In this document: piece after piece, positions 25,701 through 37,600 of the stretch | Position numbering within the stretch: position 1 is the first letter of the stretch | Layout: every line of letters starts with the position of its first letter | Virus record (IMG/VR): IMGVR_UViG_3300020438_000048 | Coordinates: 1-56,367 of that record | Length of the DNA: 56,367 bases | Source: a virus | Reading direction: 5' to 3' (one strand) | Notes under the pieces: generated by a model | Seen by the model: the letters and a program-made list of their open reading frames with translations, nothing else | Database searches by the model: none | Told to the model about the DNA's origin: nothing | Position numbers and translations under genes: made by a program

Positions 25701-27052
25701 AATAGATCGAAATCAGTAGAAGCATTTTTATAACTATCATCTACTAGACCAAAGTTATATACCTTTGCCTCTCCAATTTTTATTGAACCACTTGCACCAT
25801 CTTGTTTTTGTAAATCAATACTATTTCTAAATGTAGTAACACCAGCAACATTATTAACTCTGATTTGATTTCCCATTCTAAAGGAAAATGTTTCTCTATT
25901 AAAATCGGATGTTGTTCTTGGTTTATCTACATCAATAGTTTGTCCTGCTGTACTCCATTCATAACCTTGAACATACGCTTTACCAGCAGATATTTTTACA
26001 CATGCAAGATCATCATTGGGTGTATTACCTTCTTGAGTTACCTCATTATTGTAATAGATTCCATCATTACCTTGTCTATCATTAAGACTATTTTTAACAT
26101 CAATAAAGAATGGATTTAAGGTATAATCACCTGACTCATCAGAAGTCCTTTTAGCGATGTAATCTCTAATTAAATTATATTTTGTATCTTTGTTAGTATG
26201 TGTTTCTACCTTACCTGCCCTGACCCTCATTATCTCAATGAAGTCAGTGTCATTAAAATCAAATAAATTTTTCTTAGTTAACTTAAGTTCTATTTTAAGT
26301 CTATCAGCACCTGGTGCTGCAAAGTTAGAAAATCCTTTAGCGTTATCATATAGATCAGGATCATCTTTTGCGTTAACAGCACTCTCTACTACCTGTAATC
26401 CAACCCTGTAAAAAGGACCATTAGAGTATTGTTCTAGTACAATTGTTTGTTGATTGACCCTTACAAATGCTCCTCTTACAAAATAAACACCACTAGAAAC
26501 ACTTGCTGATGAACCAATAGTACAAGAGTCTAATGGAATTGTGGATGCAAATGTAGAACCTGCAGTTAAAGTTGTATTACCATATGTGATTGCTTCTTCC
26601 AACAATAGAAGTTCTGAGTCTTGGAAGAATGAAAAATCTCCACTAGGACCACATTGCTGATACTTGACGAATAATGTAGGTACTCCTTCATTAGAATCAG
26701 CAGAGGTTACAAAGTCAACTACCTTTGCTGTAATCTGAGATGTTTCTCCTTTAATCCTTTTACCAACGATTTGCTTTATATAAACTTCAACATCTGTTCC
26801 TAAATGAGTAGGATCTATTTTTACTGCAAAATATTGACCATCATAGGTAACCCCACCAGGAACCACAACGGATCCCTCTTTAAACATATGACTACCAAAC
26901 TGTTCAACTTGATTCTGCATGATAGATTGCAGAGTCGTAAGTTCACGAGCTTGAACAGGAAATCCTGGTTTGAACAGAACTCTATGATAATTGTCGGTTC
27001 TGTCAAAGTCGTCGTAATAGGGACTTATATTCAGGTTAGTCTGTTGTGGCAT
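19709..27052 (-). CDS. Giant DUF4815 tail/baseplate structural protein, 2447 residues
   Basis: The N-terminal region (ISPYYDDFDRTDNYHRVLFK, FPVQARELTTLQSIMQNQVE) is the DUF4815 domain of marine T4-like phage virion proteins, and the gene lies where T4 has gp9/gp10, so a baseplate wedge or tail-pin role is likely. Near residues 1567-1577 there is a run of ten prolines, and about 1600-1628 a Val-Pro repeat (VPVPVPVIVPVPNPVPVPV), probably a stiff linker. It is followed by the DDPLAQSF segment common to these proteins. The last third contains a GNGYKVGD beta module as in gp7 and gp14. Both ends join neighbours by very short distances. A T4 gene number would be a guess, so none is given. Confidence 0.9.
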   Translation of the reverse strand: MPQQTNLNISPYYDDFDRTDNYHRVLFKPGFPVQARELTTLQSIMQNQVEQFGSHMFKEGSVVVPGGVTYDGQYFAVKIDPTHLGTDVEVYIKQIVGKRIKGETSQITAKVVDFVTSADSNEGVPTLFVKYQQCGPSGDFSFFQDSELLLLEEAITYGNTTLTAGSTFASTIPLDSCTIGSSASVSSGVYFVRGAFVRVNQQTIVLEQYSNGPFYRVGLQVVESAVNAKDDPDLYDNAKGFSNFAAPGADRLKIELKLTKKNLFDFNDTDFIEIMRVRAGKVETHTNKDTKYNLIRDYIAKRTSDESGDYTLNPFFIDVKNSLNDRQGNDGIYYNNEVTQEGNTPNDDLACVKISAGKAYVQGYEWSTAGQTIDVDKPRTTSDFNRETFSFRMGNQIRVNNVAGVTTFRNSIDLQKQDGASGSIKIGEAKVYNFGLVDDSYKNASTDFDLFLFDVQTYTVLELNDNVTSAQVNVSAFIEGNESGATAYAVSGAGSSSITVTQTSGNFQAGEQIIVNGRKQNLSRTIERVQSYDIDDVSKVAQSGNSFTANKKLVDKVPFGFTTTDSVRITTGGVVSCPGRTFERFKPGDIIRYQLQGSALVRQNVVSVVAEDGANMTVVAINDVSNLFDGGLPGSNYTGQIRIGVQDLSSQDNTGLFLPLPKKHISDLDFTGSEILLSEQVTGESTDANGVLVVPIASVGIDDCTFVAFDQERYQVQYSNKTIAQIDSSQVVITSNTLTINGLVFSQSNVKVNVTVAKSNIKNKVKNFQKSETVNVTFSNNEGSGTTPGQTLNDGLTNSQLYGTRVQDRKICLNYPDVNEVISIYESLDKNAPVLDKLVFTSTDSIFTEALIGEDIIGANTNAVARIVAIDSGNSRIEVVFKTEDKFNLLETLNFKESNAVATLQAFVPGKYKDLTDLYLLDKGQKDQYYDYSSIVRVNNGYIPSKRLYVVFDRYEVPSTDTGDFFTVSSYDSDRFNHDIPRIGKGQTRSSDTLDFRPRVPVFTPASASFSPYYQGSRVFADAPRRIATPNESSEFGFKHYLGRIDKLILKTSGALIVEKGTPASNPKPPVDCPTGMTLATIVMPAYLYDIENVRVYLIDNRRYTMRDIGKIEDRIENLEKITSLSLLEQKVATLQVKDADGLDRFKSGFFADSFKSTMFVDESSPIDVDKERGELRPLRDLQSIDMQLLPATNLPPEQLDLSQDFDLLDSNVRKTGRMITLNYEDDLFVQQNFATRVENLNPFFVHKFIGDLSLSPVSDNWIHTERTQNLFTQTIRRTSYDTRLSLANVDGGFGDDEMTLSTSESSSVERDDIRSENTFIASETFDPFIRSRNIQYDCIGLRPFARYFIFFDDISTVDVIPKIIGIESVTGSFTVGETITALVNGETYRFRLCRPDHKEGPFASPTRTYESNPLNRDETLPTSYSQGSTAINIDLAGLSNAAQGDFFGYLPVGTIIAGETSGAQATISSLDLRTDAWGDLYGCVWIRNPNSSPIPLARVRSGEREFKITSSNTNSSGLRGSSLISNASAVYTAVGTTRIIQTDVRVTTLETTTVQRDYGLTFINRRPPPPPPPPPPVIIENTTIIDNTVTEIVEVEVVNNVPVPVPVIVPVPNPVPVPVPVPVPVVESQDDDPLAQSFVVDEHGAYITAVDVFFATTDNDPTRAPFAQIRAMELGIPKGEILTPDAHISIDPRNIQVSNDASIATRFTFPSPIWLEPAKPYALVIGAPANGYEIFTAEMGQTAINAQSLPNASGRVYSNQFLVGSLFKSQNGREWTPCQFEDMTFKIYRAKFTSTDGVVTFQNPPIRPNNGQLNALNKNPIEALPKKAAVGFTTTTNAGLIGTVFTQGRKVGDSTANYRYGFIEDSGGPADGTVGITTNGSNYGTPLAQVRTFNITGEGTGLKLGVTVGAGNSTITAATIAIAGNGYKVGDMVGIVTADTSGSGSGVRIGINSIAGLDTLYLTGIQAEEFTAGGNLTYFHEAGTIVDSGTDVYRYDATGSVYTGEFARVSYFNHGMYGIGNKVAISGVEPNTLPSTLSTLVNSTTTNISIGDSTGFDVFEGVLVSAANTAYALINNEIISYTSVGINTLGGIVRGINNTQSINHASGSIIKQYEFGGVSLTKINAEHDVESQEKNMDDFLIKIDREGRSVDISGIGVPQLSFGEEVFGGGIAAHASKNIQYDTITPLYDITTPGASDSAAVNIRTVSGTSVDGSETSFADLGFIPVGLNEETKLETTRIVASEINELSKLTGLFRNKSLTTRIAMSNGGNFWSSPMLCLDTAKMLFSSNRLNKPIADYAIDPRANAIYGDLHTSYYMSKIIKIKQPATSLKVIFDAFRPASVDFRVMYSLIRGDSSEVDQSFDLFPGYFNLVDTDGDGFGDKLRLSLPGPDGNPDKFINPESRWNEYQYTANDLAPFTGFIIKVVMNGTNQAEIPIIKNVRALALA

Positions 27053-27055
27053 TGT

Positions 27056-28627
27056 TTAGAACTCTAATACGATCTTGATGTCTTCTTTTTGACGAACATT
27101 TCTTGTAATAGAAGGTCTATTATCAAGGTAGATGATCTCTCCACTTCTTTTATTTATCTCAGCATTCGCAACACCGTTCGTGAATTGCACACCGAGATCA
27201 ACAACCTTACCAGAAGGTGTTGTTGTAGATATACCACTAAAGGATTGATCTACATTGACACTGAATGAAGTACTAGTAACAGCGTCAGCAGTTGATTGGA
27301 ATTCTAAGACTGCTGCTTGACCAGCAACATTAACACTATCCGTATTATCAAAAGTAGATTGGTTGAACACCAAACTTTGATCTTGGAAGTATTTAATCAC
27401 CTTAGTATTAATATCATATGATGCAACATAACCTCTGGCAGTTCCAACTCCAGAAATATTTTGTGTAATTGCTGTACCAACTCCCAATACCTGTGACACA
27501 TCTCCTGTAAACTTAAATGCTTTTAGAGCAGAGAATTCAGAAGTTTGTAAGAAGTTTGTACCAGCAGCACCGATAGCAGTTGGATTTCTGATCAATCCAA
27601 CCTGTGCAAATATAGTGTCACTTGCAAAATCATATGATGAAGCATCAAACCTAGTGTAAATCAGAACTTTATCAGTTCCCAATTCCTTATAAAGATCAAA
27701 TCCATGACCCTTAGAAGGAGGAATAATAGGTGTTAATCTAGAAAATTTTGTGGCACTACCATTAATAGAAGAAAGGTCAATCCTTCCATAACTATAACCT
27801 CTACCACCGTTAGTTACTTGAGCAGAAATAACTTGACCATTTGTATTAGTCAAGACTCTAACTTTTCCTCCAGTACCGTCACCAATAATATCAACTTCGA
27901 TAGGACTAGATAAGAAACTATATCCAGCACCACTCTCATCAATTGATACTACTTTAATTTGATTGTTGTTAGTATCCGAATCACCGTTATTTCTAACAAC
28001 TGTAATATCGTTGTTAGTCGATGTGCTCCATTCATTAGGAACAGCAATATATTCCGTAGAGTCAAATTTGACAATATCTGCAGGAGGAACCGTAAACAAA
28101 TATTTCCAAAGATAACCATCACCACTTACACCAGCAGCAGATGGTTCAAGATCAGTAAATGTGGGTTCATCAAGAGATGCACTTGCAATACTTGATATAC
28201 CAGCAGATCCATTATTGATACAAATATAAATTCTATAATCCCTATTCATCACATAGTAGTTGGATGAATAAAGTCTACTAGAGTTAGAAACTAGCGATCT
28301 GTTATTTACATTATAATCATGTCTGTACATGTCATAGGATGTACCCTTTGTCCATGTAATTTTTTTGACTAATCTTCTTACATCACCAGGAAAAACCTTA
28401 CGACCAAAAAGCATAGTATCATATACATGATTATTGTATTGGATACTGTCCGTAGGTGCTGGTGGTTGTAAAGTTGTACTATTCCATGTGTCAGTCCGAC
28501 CAAATCCAGCATATGTTGGGTTTGCTAAACTTAAAAATGCATAGTAAGAATTATTACCTGCCGTAACATCTTCCATGAAGTTGTTGGCATTTATAATTCT
28601 AAATTGGTCGGTTATAATTGCTGCCAT
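27056..28627 (-). CDS. 8: Baseplate wedge protein gp8
   Basis: gp8 is a component of the T4 baseplate wedge with gp6, gp7, gp10 and gp53. The protein of 523 residues is longer than T4 gp8 (334). Family features are the N-terminal ANNFMEDVTAGNNSYYAFL, NNHVYDTMLFGRKVFP, and SGDGYLWKYLFTVPPAD. The C-terminal half carries the ESGAGYSFLSSPIEV / GGRGYSYGRI module found also in gp7 and gp14. It is served by its own late promoter 34 bases upstream and lies in T4 order after gp7. Confidence 0.95.
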   Translation of the reverse strand: MAAIITDQFRIINANNFMEDVTAGNNSYYAFLSLANPTYAGFGRTDTWNSTTLQPPAPTDSIQYNNHVYDTMLFGRKVFPGDVRRLVKKITWTKGTSYDMYRHDYNVNNRSLVSNSSRLYSSNYYVMNRDYRIYICINNGSAGISSIASASLDEPTFTDLEPSAAGVSGDGYLWKYLFTVPPADIVKFDSTEYIAVPNEWSTSTNNDITVVRNNGDSDTNNNQIKVVSIDESGAGYSFLSSPIEVDIIGDGTGGKVRVLTNTNGQVISAQVTNGGRGYSYGRIDLSSINGSATKFSRLTPIIPPSKGHGFDLYKELGTDKVLIYTRFDASSYDFASDTIFAQVGLIRNPTAIGAAGTNFLQTSEFSALKAFKFTGDVSQVLGVGTAITQNISGVGTARGYVASYDINTKVIKYFQDQSLVFNQSTFDNTDSVNVAGQAAVLEFQSTADAVTSTSFSVNVDQSFSGISTTTPSGKVVDLGVQFTNGVANAEINKRSGEIIYLDNRPSITRNVRQKEDIKIVLEF

Positions 28628-28660
28628 TGCAACTTTTCTCTAAAGGTCTTACTATTTTGG

Positions 28661-28668
28661 TATTTATA
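28661..28668 (-). promoter_or_regulatory. T4-type late promoter (TATAAATA) for gp8
   Basis: TATAAATA on the minus strand spans the end of gp7 (its stop codon is TAA at 28666-28664) and lies 33 bases upstream of the gp8 ATG at 28627. The distance is typical of T4 late leaders. It provides an internal late start for gp8 and the downstream tail genes, independent of the 14-kb gp7 message. Confidence 0.8.
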
Positions 28669-31600
28669 ATGTTTTTCCAAGTGCTCCTGTATTACGAAGA
28701 CCAACATTGGTTCTCTTAACAACAGGATAGTTATCTAGATCAGGGTTATAATCTAATCCCTTAACATTAAGGGTCAGTGGGTATCCTACATTTCTAGTAG
28801 CACTAGAGAAGCGACCCCATGTAAATCTAGCAGCAGGGAAAGCAGTTGATCCAACACCAACTAATCCTGTAACATCAGTACCAGAGTGGATATTACAAGT
28901 TATAACACCTGTTCTAGCACTTCCGTCCCAATGCAATCCATGTGCATAGTATATATTGTCAAGTTCAAAGGTACTGATACCAATTGTATCAGAGTCATGA
29001 GAGTCAATACTGGTTATCACACCAGCAGCAGGATTGATACCAGATGCAAATAATTTAAATGGATATCCTTCTTGGAACTGCTGAACATACGCTGAATTTT
29101 CAGAGTTGATCAAAGCGTTCATATCTAACTGGAATACTAAACCGAGGTCAGTACCAATACCAGCAGATGTTGTAATACCAGTAACAAGACCAGTATAACC
29201 TTGAACATCTGTGTTCAATGAATCAATATCATTCCAAACTTCCCAGTTAATACCTGCTGTTGCTGTTGTTCCAATACCAACACCAAAGACATAAAGTCCA
29301 AAATCGCCAGTTAACTGACCATCAAGATCTCTAAATCTTTCTACATGATCAACAAACAACTCTGTTGCAGTAGCAGCATAACCAGAAAGAACATTGGCAG
29401 TAGGAACAATCTGTGCTTCTAAAGTATCTCTTGCTTTAGAAACTAGAGCACCACCAAATATTTTGTCTTCTTTTTGTTTATTCCATCTAAATGGTTTAAA
29501 GTTATCAGCGTTAACACCTGAACCTTGATAGAATGGAGTTTCTAAAACTGATGCACTTGTGATGTTAACAGCAATTCTTTCATCTTGTTGTTCAAAGTTG
29601 GATGCATCAATAGAAACTCTATTCAATTCAAGTTCCTTACTCTTGAATAATTCTAAAGAGTCACCTAACTTAATAACTTCATTTACATCAAATAGTATAC
29701 TATCATTGCCCACTGTTCCTCTATAGAAGAATATGAAGACATCATCTTCAACTGTAGGTGCAGTTTCAAAACTTACCGATGTACCACCATTGAAGGTATA
29801 GTGTACATTGGGTTCTTGAAGAATACCATTCACAAAGATCATAAGAACTGGTGATAGATCAATTTCTCTAGAATCAGGATCATTATTATCAATCTCAAAA
29901 CTAACTAGTTGATCTTGGTAGTAAAGAGGATATCTTAGTCTAGCTCCATCTTGGAAAGGTTTGATATTATCAATGTAATCAATATTACCAAACTGCCATG
30001 CAGATATATCATCATTAAAGATATCAATAACTTCAATCTCAAATGGTTGGAAAAGATCTCCTGCCTTAGGATCTGTAGACAAACCTGCCAATTCAAACTT
30101 ATCACCTTTCTTAAATCCATAACCAAACTTAGTCATCTTCCAGATGTAAACTTGATTTAAGGAGAATTCAGGAGCTGTTGACACACCAACATAGGTAGTT
30201 GATACACCAATAATATCTACTGTAATAGAAGCACCAACACCAGTAAGGGTAGTACTGCCAATACCTTCTCTATATTTTCCAAGAATGCTAAGATTGCTTC
30301 CATTAGGATCTGCAACATCTAAAGATGCTGTATCACTATAATTTGTTCCACCAGAACCAATACTATAAATTAATGTTCCACCAACACCAACAGTTGCAGT
30401 TATTGAAGCGTCAGTTCCAATACCACCGTAATCATGTGTACATACTTCCAATTCTCCCATTAACTGATTATATCCAGAACCAAATGTTAGGTTATACCAA
30501 GGAGCAGCAGTACCACCAGTCACATAGAAGTGGGGTATGGTACTAACTCCAGCATTGACTCTAAATGTCTTAGCAGAAACAATTCCCGTAATATCTAATT
30601 CTTCATCGTAGTCTGGGAATATATTAGTTGTAATACCAATTCTAACTTCACCACCACTTACATATTGATGTGCAACAGTTGATATGCCAACACTAGTAGT
30701 AAACTTAGTAGAGTTAGTAACATTTCTAACTGTAAAGAAGAAACCTTGTACACCGCTAGGATAAGTCTTAGCACCATACACACAAGTTACTCCAATTCCA
30801 CTCAACTTAAAGTTTGATGGATTTACTAATCCATGATTGGCAGCAGTGATTTGCAACACTCCTGATGTAGGATTGTACACTGCATTTGTTGGAGTCAGAG
30901 CAGCACCAGACCAAGAATCAATGTAAATTGTACTTGATGCAGCACTAACAAATTTGTGAGCATAGTTGCCACCATACTGAACTGCTCCAGTCAAAGCACT
31001 TTGGAATGTATGTGCATAAGCACCACCACTGATGACTGCATCAGTTGCTTCATGACCTGCCATGATATCATAACGATGCTCACTAGTGTCAGTAGAAATA
31101 CCAACTTGAAGGGTGATAACATCTCCACTAACTGAATGAATACCAATAGGGGCATCAAATGCTTGATCTCTCTTCTGATCCATACTACCAACACCTGCTG
31201 CTTGGAAGGTATGAGTGTAAGGACCACCACCAACAATTTGCGATCTTGTAATACCACCTGTTACAGCAGAAGAGAATATATGATCTGATTTGTCAGGAGA
31301 TATTCCAATATCTACTCTGAATGTATTTGTAGTAACATGTGACACCTGTGTCCACTTACCGCTATACGGATCAGTCTCTCTAGGATATGCATGTGTTGTA
31401 CAATAGTCATCTTTAGCACAAGTAAATGTAACTGAACCAGGTTCAAATCTAACCCAATCACCGTTACTTAGACTGTGATTAGTAGATTTAACAGTCATGA
31501 TACCTACAGTACCATCATACTGTGTACCAGTCTCAGCAGTGAATCCTGCATTTGGAACAAAGTGATGTGTAGAAATATTTGTAGAAGGTTGTGATGCTAA

Positions 31601-34600
31601 AACTTGGAATGAAATACTATTAGCAGTTGTTGAAGCAATTGAAACTGCAGTGTTGTAACCAACAGTGTCAGTTGATCTTGGATAGTAATGTAGACTTTGA
31701 TAAGTATCAAGACCACATCTAAATGCAAATGATTCAGGAGATAACCTTATGCTTACTCCAGTCATGAAGTTGTGATCACCAATTGTCGCAGTTACTATAC
31801 CAGCAGTAGGATCGTAGATAGCACTAGAGATACTAAATGGTTCTGCAGTAGACTTACCCACATCAACTGAGAAACTAGTTGTTGTAATACCTGTTATAGG
31901 TAACCACTTACCACTGACAGGATCAGATGCTCTTGGATAAGTCTTAGTTGATGTGCCTCCATCCATATCACACTTGAATGATATTGAATCATTATCAAAC
32001 TTAATCCAATCACCATCACCCAACAATCTACCGCCAGGTACAACTGTTACTGTCATGATACCTGCATTAGCATCGTAAGTTGCACCATTAACAGTTTGTG
32101 TGTCAATAATATTTCTAGGATAGGTATGAGTTGATATGTAACTATCTGTATTGCAACGGAAAATCAGAGATTCTGTCTTCAACTTAATAGAAGTTCCTGC
32201 TGTCAATGAATGAGATCCAATATTAAGATCAAGGAATCCAGTCGCAGGTGTATAAGTTGCAGTACTAATATCGAAATTGACGATAGGAGATGTTCCTACA
32301 GTTATAGCAATACCAGTAGCAGTAGTAGAAGCAACAGAAATTGCTGTATCATATACAGGATCTGTAGATCTAGGATACGATTTTGTCTGACTAGTGCCAT
32401 CCATAGCACACTTAAAGTCAAGTGAACTGTTCTTAATCTTGATACTTCTACCTGCCATAATATTATGGTTAGGTATAGTCATCGTCATAATACCAGCATT
32501 AGCATCATAGATGGCATTTGTAGGTGTATATCCAACATTAGTTGTAATACCCACAAACACATCAAAAGTATCTGTAGTAACATTCCTTACTTCAAGGAAC
32601 TTATTATCCGCAGGATCACCCGATCTTGGATAACTATGGTTTGTAGATTGACCATCCATCTCACATGTAAATGTAAGACCGTCTGTAGTAATAGCAACTT
32701 GACTAGGATCGGTAAATCCATGTGCAGCATCTGTTATGATTGTAGCAATACCACTAATATGATCATATACAAATGATGTTATACCAAGAGTATTACCATA
32801 TCCAGTACATGCAAATTCAAGTCCTTCTAACTTGACAGGATCACCAATTAAGAAACCATGATCACAGTTTGTACTTATTTCAATAATACCATTAAGATTA
32901 TTGTATGTGGCAGTGCCTATAGCAACTTTATGTCCTGATGTAGGAACACCTACAATATCAGTAATAGTACCTGCAGAGTTTATAACAGGTCTTACCTTCG
33001 CACCCACAAATGCAGCATATCCTCTACCTGGTGTAGATGCAACAGAAACTATGATGCCACCCCTAGGTAATTGGTTTTCGTTAATATCCCCTACATCTAT
33101 AATCGGATCCGTGAATCCAAAAGAACTAATACCTGTAAACTGCACACTAGCAATTCCCGCATTTTCTATAATTTTAAAGTTTGCATTAGTATTATTTTCA
33201 CTAAATGGTGCTTGGAATATATTATTGATGAATAATACACCGTTACCACCTGTAGTACCAATACCAGTTACGGCAGCACCAATAGAGGTAAGTGGATAAG
33301 TTGTTTCTAACCCATCAAAACTTTCAGATAGATCATCAAACAGTTGGTTCTTACTATAGTCATTTCTTAAGAATGTTCTACCACCAAATGTTGCTCTAGC
33401 AAAAGGTAGATTATTAGGATTTAAAATACCAGTATCACCACCAAGAGGTGCTTGAGTGAAATGAACCTGACTGTCTAGAATCTGGAATGATCCTCTAAAG
33501 AGTCTCACCGTCTCTCCAGCAGCGTGTGGAGTAGCAGCAGTACCAACTGCTCCTCTTTCCACTTCAACGAGTGTCCAAGTACCAATACCAACAGCAGGAC
33601 CAATAGTAGTTGTACCAAATCCAACAGTTTTTACTATGGAATATTCATCTTCAATCTTAAGAAGATCTCCAGATGTGATAGATGAAATACCACTCAATAC
33701 AAATGCAGTTACAAAACCAGCAACAGGAACATCAAGATCATACTTTATTGAAGTAAATGATATTGGTTTTTGTACAAGACCGCTTAGAGATATCATAGAT
33801 TTAGAATCTCTCTTTCTCATAGAAATTCTATGCTGGTTACCTGCACCAGAATCAGGAACAAAGGTTACTCCAAATCCTGCTCTAGCGTCACTTTCTGATA
33901 ATGCTAGTCTAAACTGTCTATTATTATCTTTGATACAATAAACTTCTTCTGGAAGACGGGCAGTACCAACACCTGTATAGTATACAAGAGCAGTTCCAGC
34001 AATACCAATAAGGTTAGAATCTGCCTTATAAGATAATTGCTCAAAGTTCATAAAGAAATGTTCTTGTTCAAATCTACCAAATCCATAGTTGATTTGAGCA
34101 GGATCAGAAATATTTGTCTCACGAGCATAAACTGGTACGCCTCTATATGTAAGATCAAATGATTTGATATCTCTATTGTTAATACCTAAGTATGTGTTTT
34201 GTGAAACAGATTCATATACTTGACCATAATTCAATTCTCCAACACCGTCCAATGTACCATTAGGATCTTTTTCTTTATAAAGAATCTCATTATACGCTGT
34301 GATACTAACAATACCAGAAACAGAAGGGTGGAACTCTAGGTTAAGGTGACCATCCGTTTTGTAGGTAGAACCAAATGTACCGACTCCAGTTGTACTACCA
34401 ATAGCAGCAATTGCATATTCTGATATGAAAGATTGACTTTTTTCTGGATCAGATAGTAAGTATAACTGATGGATAGATTGTGTCTCACCTATTGCAACAT
34501 GAACTGTTGATTTTACAGTTAAATCTCTAATACTTGCTATACCAACGATTGTTGATATACCTGCTTTTGCTTGACTGGTAACTTCCAATCTAGCTGTTCT

Positions 34601-37600
34601 TTCAGTCCCATCAGGTGTAAATGGAATCTTAAATCTATAATTTGTAGTTACTCCAACAGCAGAAGGATCAACAGCAATAGTCTTATATTTAACATTTACA
34701 GATCTCTGACTACCATTCTCAAAGTTAAGTTTAAGAACACCACTATCAATCTCAGAAGTAAATGTGCCAATAAACTTAGGAGCAGATAATCCACTTAAAT
34801 TTTGCCTAGTATTAAACGCTCCTAACTCAGTTAAATAAGTATCGGTTCCATCATGCATTACTGCATATTCTAGATAATCAACTTGTTTTGTAGCAGATGA
34901 ACCAACACCAGGATTATCAATCACTAAGAACTGCACAAGAGCAGCTTTTGTGCTTGTAGTTGTTAAACCTATGATATTTGTTGTACTGCTAATTCCAAGT
35001 GTAGACGCAGCACCTGCTTGAACCAAACCACCATCCAATCTAATATGCCCAAACGCAGTTGTTCCAACACCTACAGAATCGGCAAAATTAGTCTGCAATG
35101 ACTTAACTTCATAGTCAGTATCGAATGGTTCATTAGGTCTGAATATAAGTCTTGTTTTTGCAACACCAGAATCATACTGAGTATCAAATTCAGCATATCC
35201 TGTTCCTAAACCAACTTGATCAAAATTCTTAAGTTCTGCCTTCTGCATCAAGAATGTATCTTGATCTAGGGTGATAGAAATAAATTCATTTATTTGATAC
35301 TGATTTTTTCTAGGATCTTCCGCTTTAAAAACAGTTTGGGTGAAGAATCTTTGGAAAAATCTTCCTGCAGGATATTGAGCAACTACTCTAAAGTCACTTA
35401 GATCATTAGACTCATTAGACACGAATTGAGAACTAATATCGTCAAGATTTAAAACACGGTTAGTTTTATTTAAAATAAAGTCAGATAATCTAGTATTTCT
35501 CAATTCTACAAATTTAGAAATATTTCCAACTGGTAAGAAGTCTCTAGCAAGGTCATATGGATATATTGCGTCCAATCTCATTGGATCTCCAATAAAGTCA
35601 AGAACTAGACCACCAGCATCTTCTGCAGGTTGTATAAAGTCACCAGGTGTACCTTCTGTTATAATCTCAGTATTCGCAAAGTTCTTAAGTCCAGTTGGGT
35701 GTACTATGTCATTAACATAGTTAATTAACTCTTCATATGTCTTAGGACTCTCAATAGCATAAGACATGTTCTGATAGTAGTCATTATCAGGCAATACTTG
35801 ATTAGTATCGTTAATAATACCAATATTGTCTCTCCAACCAACTAAAGTCTTAACAGAAGAAGATAGATTAAAGTTTCCATCAAATTCAGTAATTTGAACA
35901 ACTCTTGCTTGAGATCCACTTAATTTACCAGTCAATACATTGCCAACTTCAATTGGTTCAGCACCACTAACAACAATCTTTGCACTATTGCCATCAATGA
36001 AGTCTAATTGTATATCAGCGTTTGCTTTGTCGTTTTTCTTGAAAGGTTCATTAGTTATGAATGTAGAATTGATTTTTATTGCTTCAAATTCAGCAACAAA
36101 CTCATTTTTAACTAATTGACCAAATCCAAATGATACTGTAGCACCTGTACCAGGATTTGTACTAATTCCGTTTAAATCAAATGTTACTTGTCTTGGGTTA
36201 GTTGCATCATTATAGTCTGTTACTACAAATGGTGTAAATTTGTAATCACCTGAATTAAATCCATCACCAGATCCAGCATCGAAAGTTATACCTTCAACTA
36301 AGACTGCATCACCAATAGCAAATGGTTCTTCATCAAATCCCAAAACAGGAGTACTAATCTTACAAGTTAACACACCTACATTGGCCTCTACACTCATAAT
36401 GCTAAGACCATTACTATTTCTTATTGGTGCAATGCCAAAATCATTATTTGTCAATCCAACAGGTGATACAGAAACTTTTGCACTTACAACAGCAGAATCA
36501 CTTAACTCACAAGTTATAAGACCGTTATCTAAGATAATACCAGTTGCTTTATCATACAATGCTAGAGATGGAGCATTAACATAGAATTTACCACCAAAGA
36601 GAACATTAACTTGACCAATAGTTGCAAAATTATCAATATCAATTATTCTAGGAATAAATGCATCAGGTTTAAGAGTATTGTCTGAAGGATATCCATAGAC
36701 ATCTTCAGGAACACGCATTTCATCCAATCTATTAATAATTGTTGATTCTGGTATTAATGTTGCGTTAATACCATTACCAGTGACACTAGTAATGCCAGGT
36801 AACTTAGAATACTCAAAACCACCACTAACTAACTCAATCTTAGAGATACCACCAGTTGCATTGCTTGATTCTGTATCATATGATAATATTTGGCAATCAG
36901 CATTATTATACTGCAAACTTTCTGGTGCAGCTTTTAGATTAAAGGTAAACTCAGTATTTCCTATTGAAATAATGCTGTGAGTACCACTATAGTTACTATT
37001 GACATATTTGATTTCGCTTCCATTGACAACTGTTCTATCCGCAGTAGATAATCCACTAGGACCGAAGACATTGTAATATAGAGTCTTAATATTATCAGAA
37101 TACCTTAATTTTACTGTTGGATGACCATCAGAGGGAATTGCAGTGGATGCAATACCAACAGTTGCCAAAGTAGTAACTCCAACAACTTCAAATCCAGCAC
37201 TTGTACCAGATCCAACAAATTCATTGAAGAAATTAGTATCATAGAAGAACTTCAAATCGTATCCACTCATGGATGGATCACTCAAATCGAAATCAATCGT
37301 ATTATTCTTAAATGGTCTTATTTGAGGATTAATTGGGTTAATACTCCAACCACCACTACCAGTGCTTGTAATATCAACAACTTCTGGTTTTTTAGCGGTT
37401 GCCTGTTTTAATGTATCTGCTATTTGTAATGTATCATCATCAATTTTAATTACATAGTACTCTCTTTGCTCTATTCCACCTGGTAGATTAGTTCCATAGT
37501 AGTAAACTCTATCACCAGTAATTAATCCATGATTTGCTGAAGTAATTCTATTGCTCGTAGTGTTAATACCTGATGCAGCAACATTTAATGGATTGACAAT

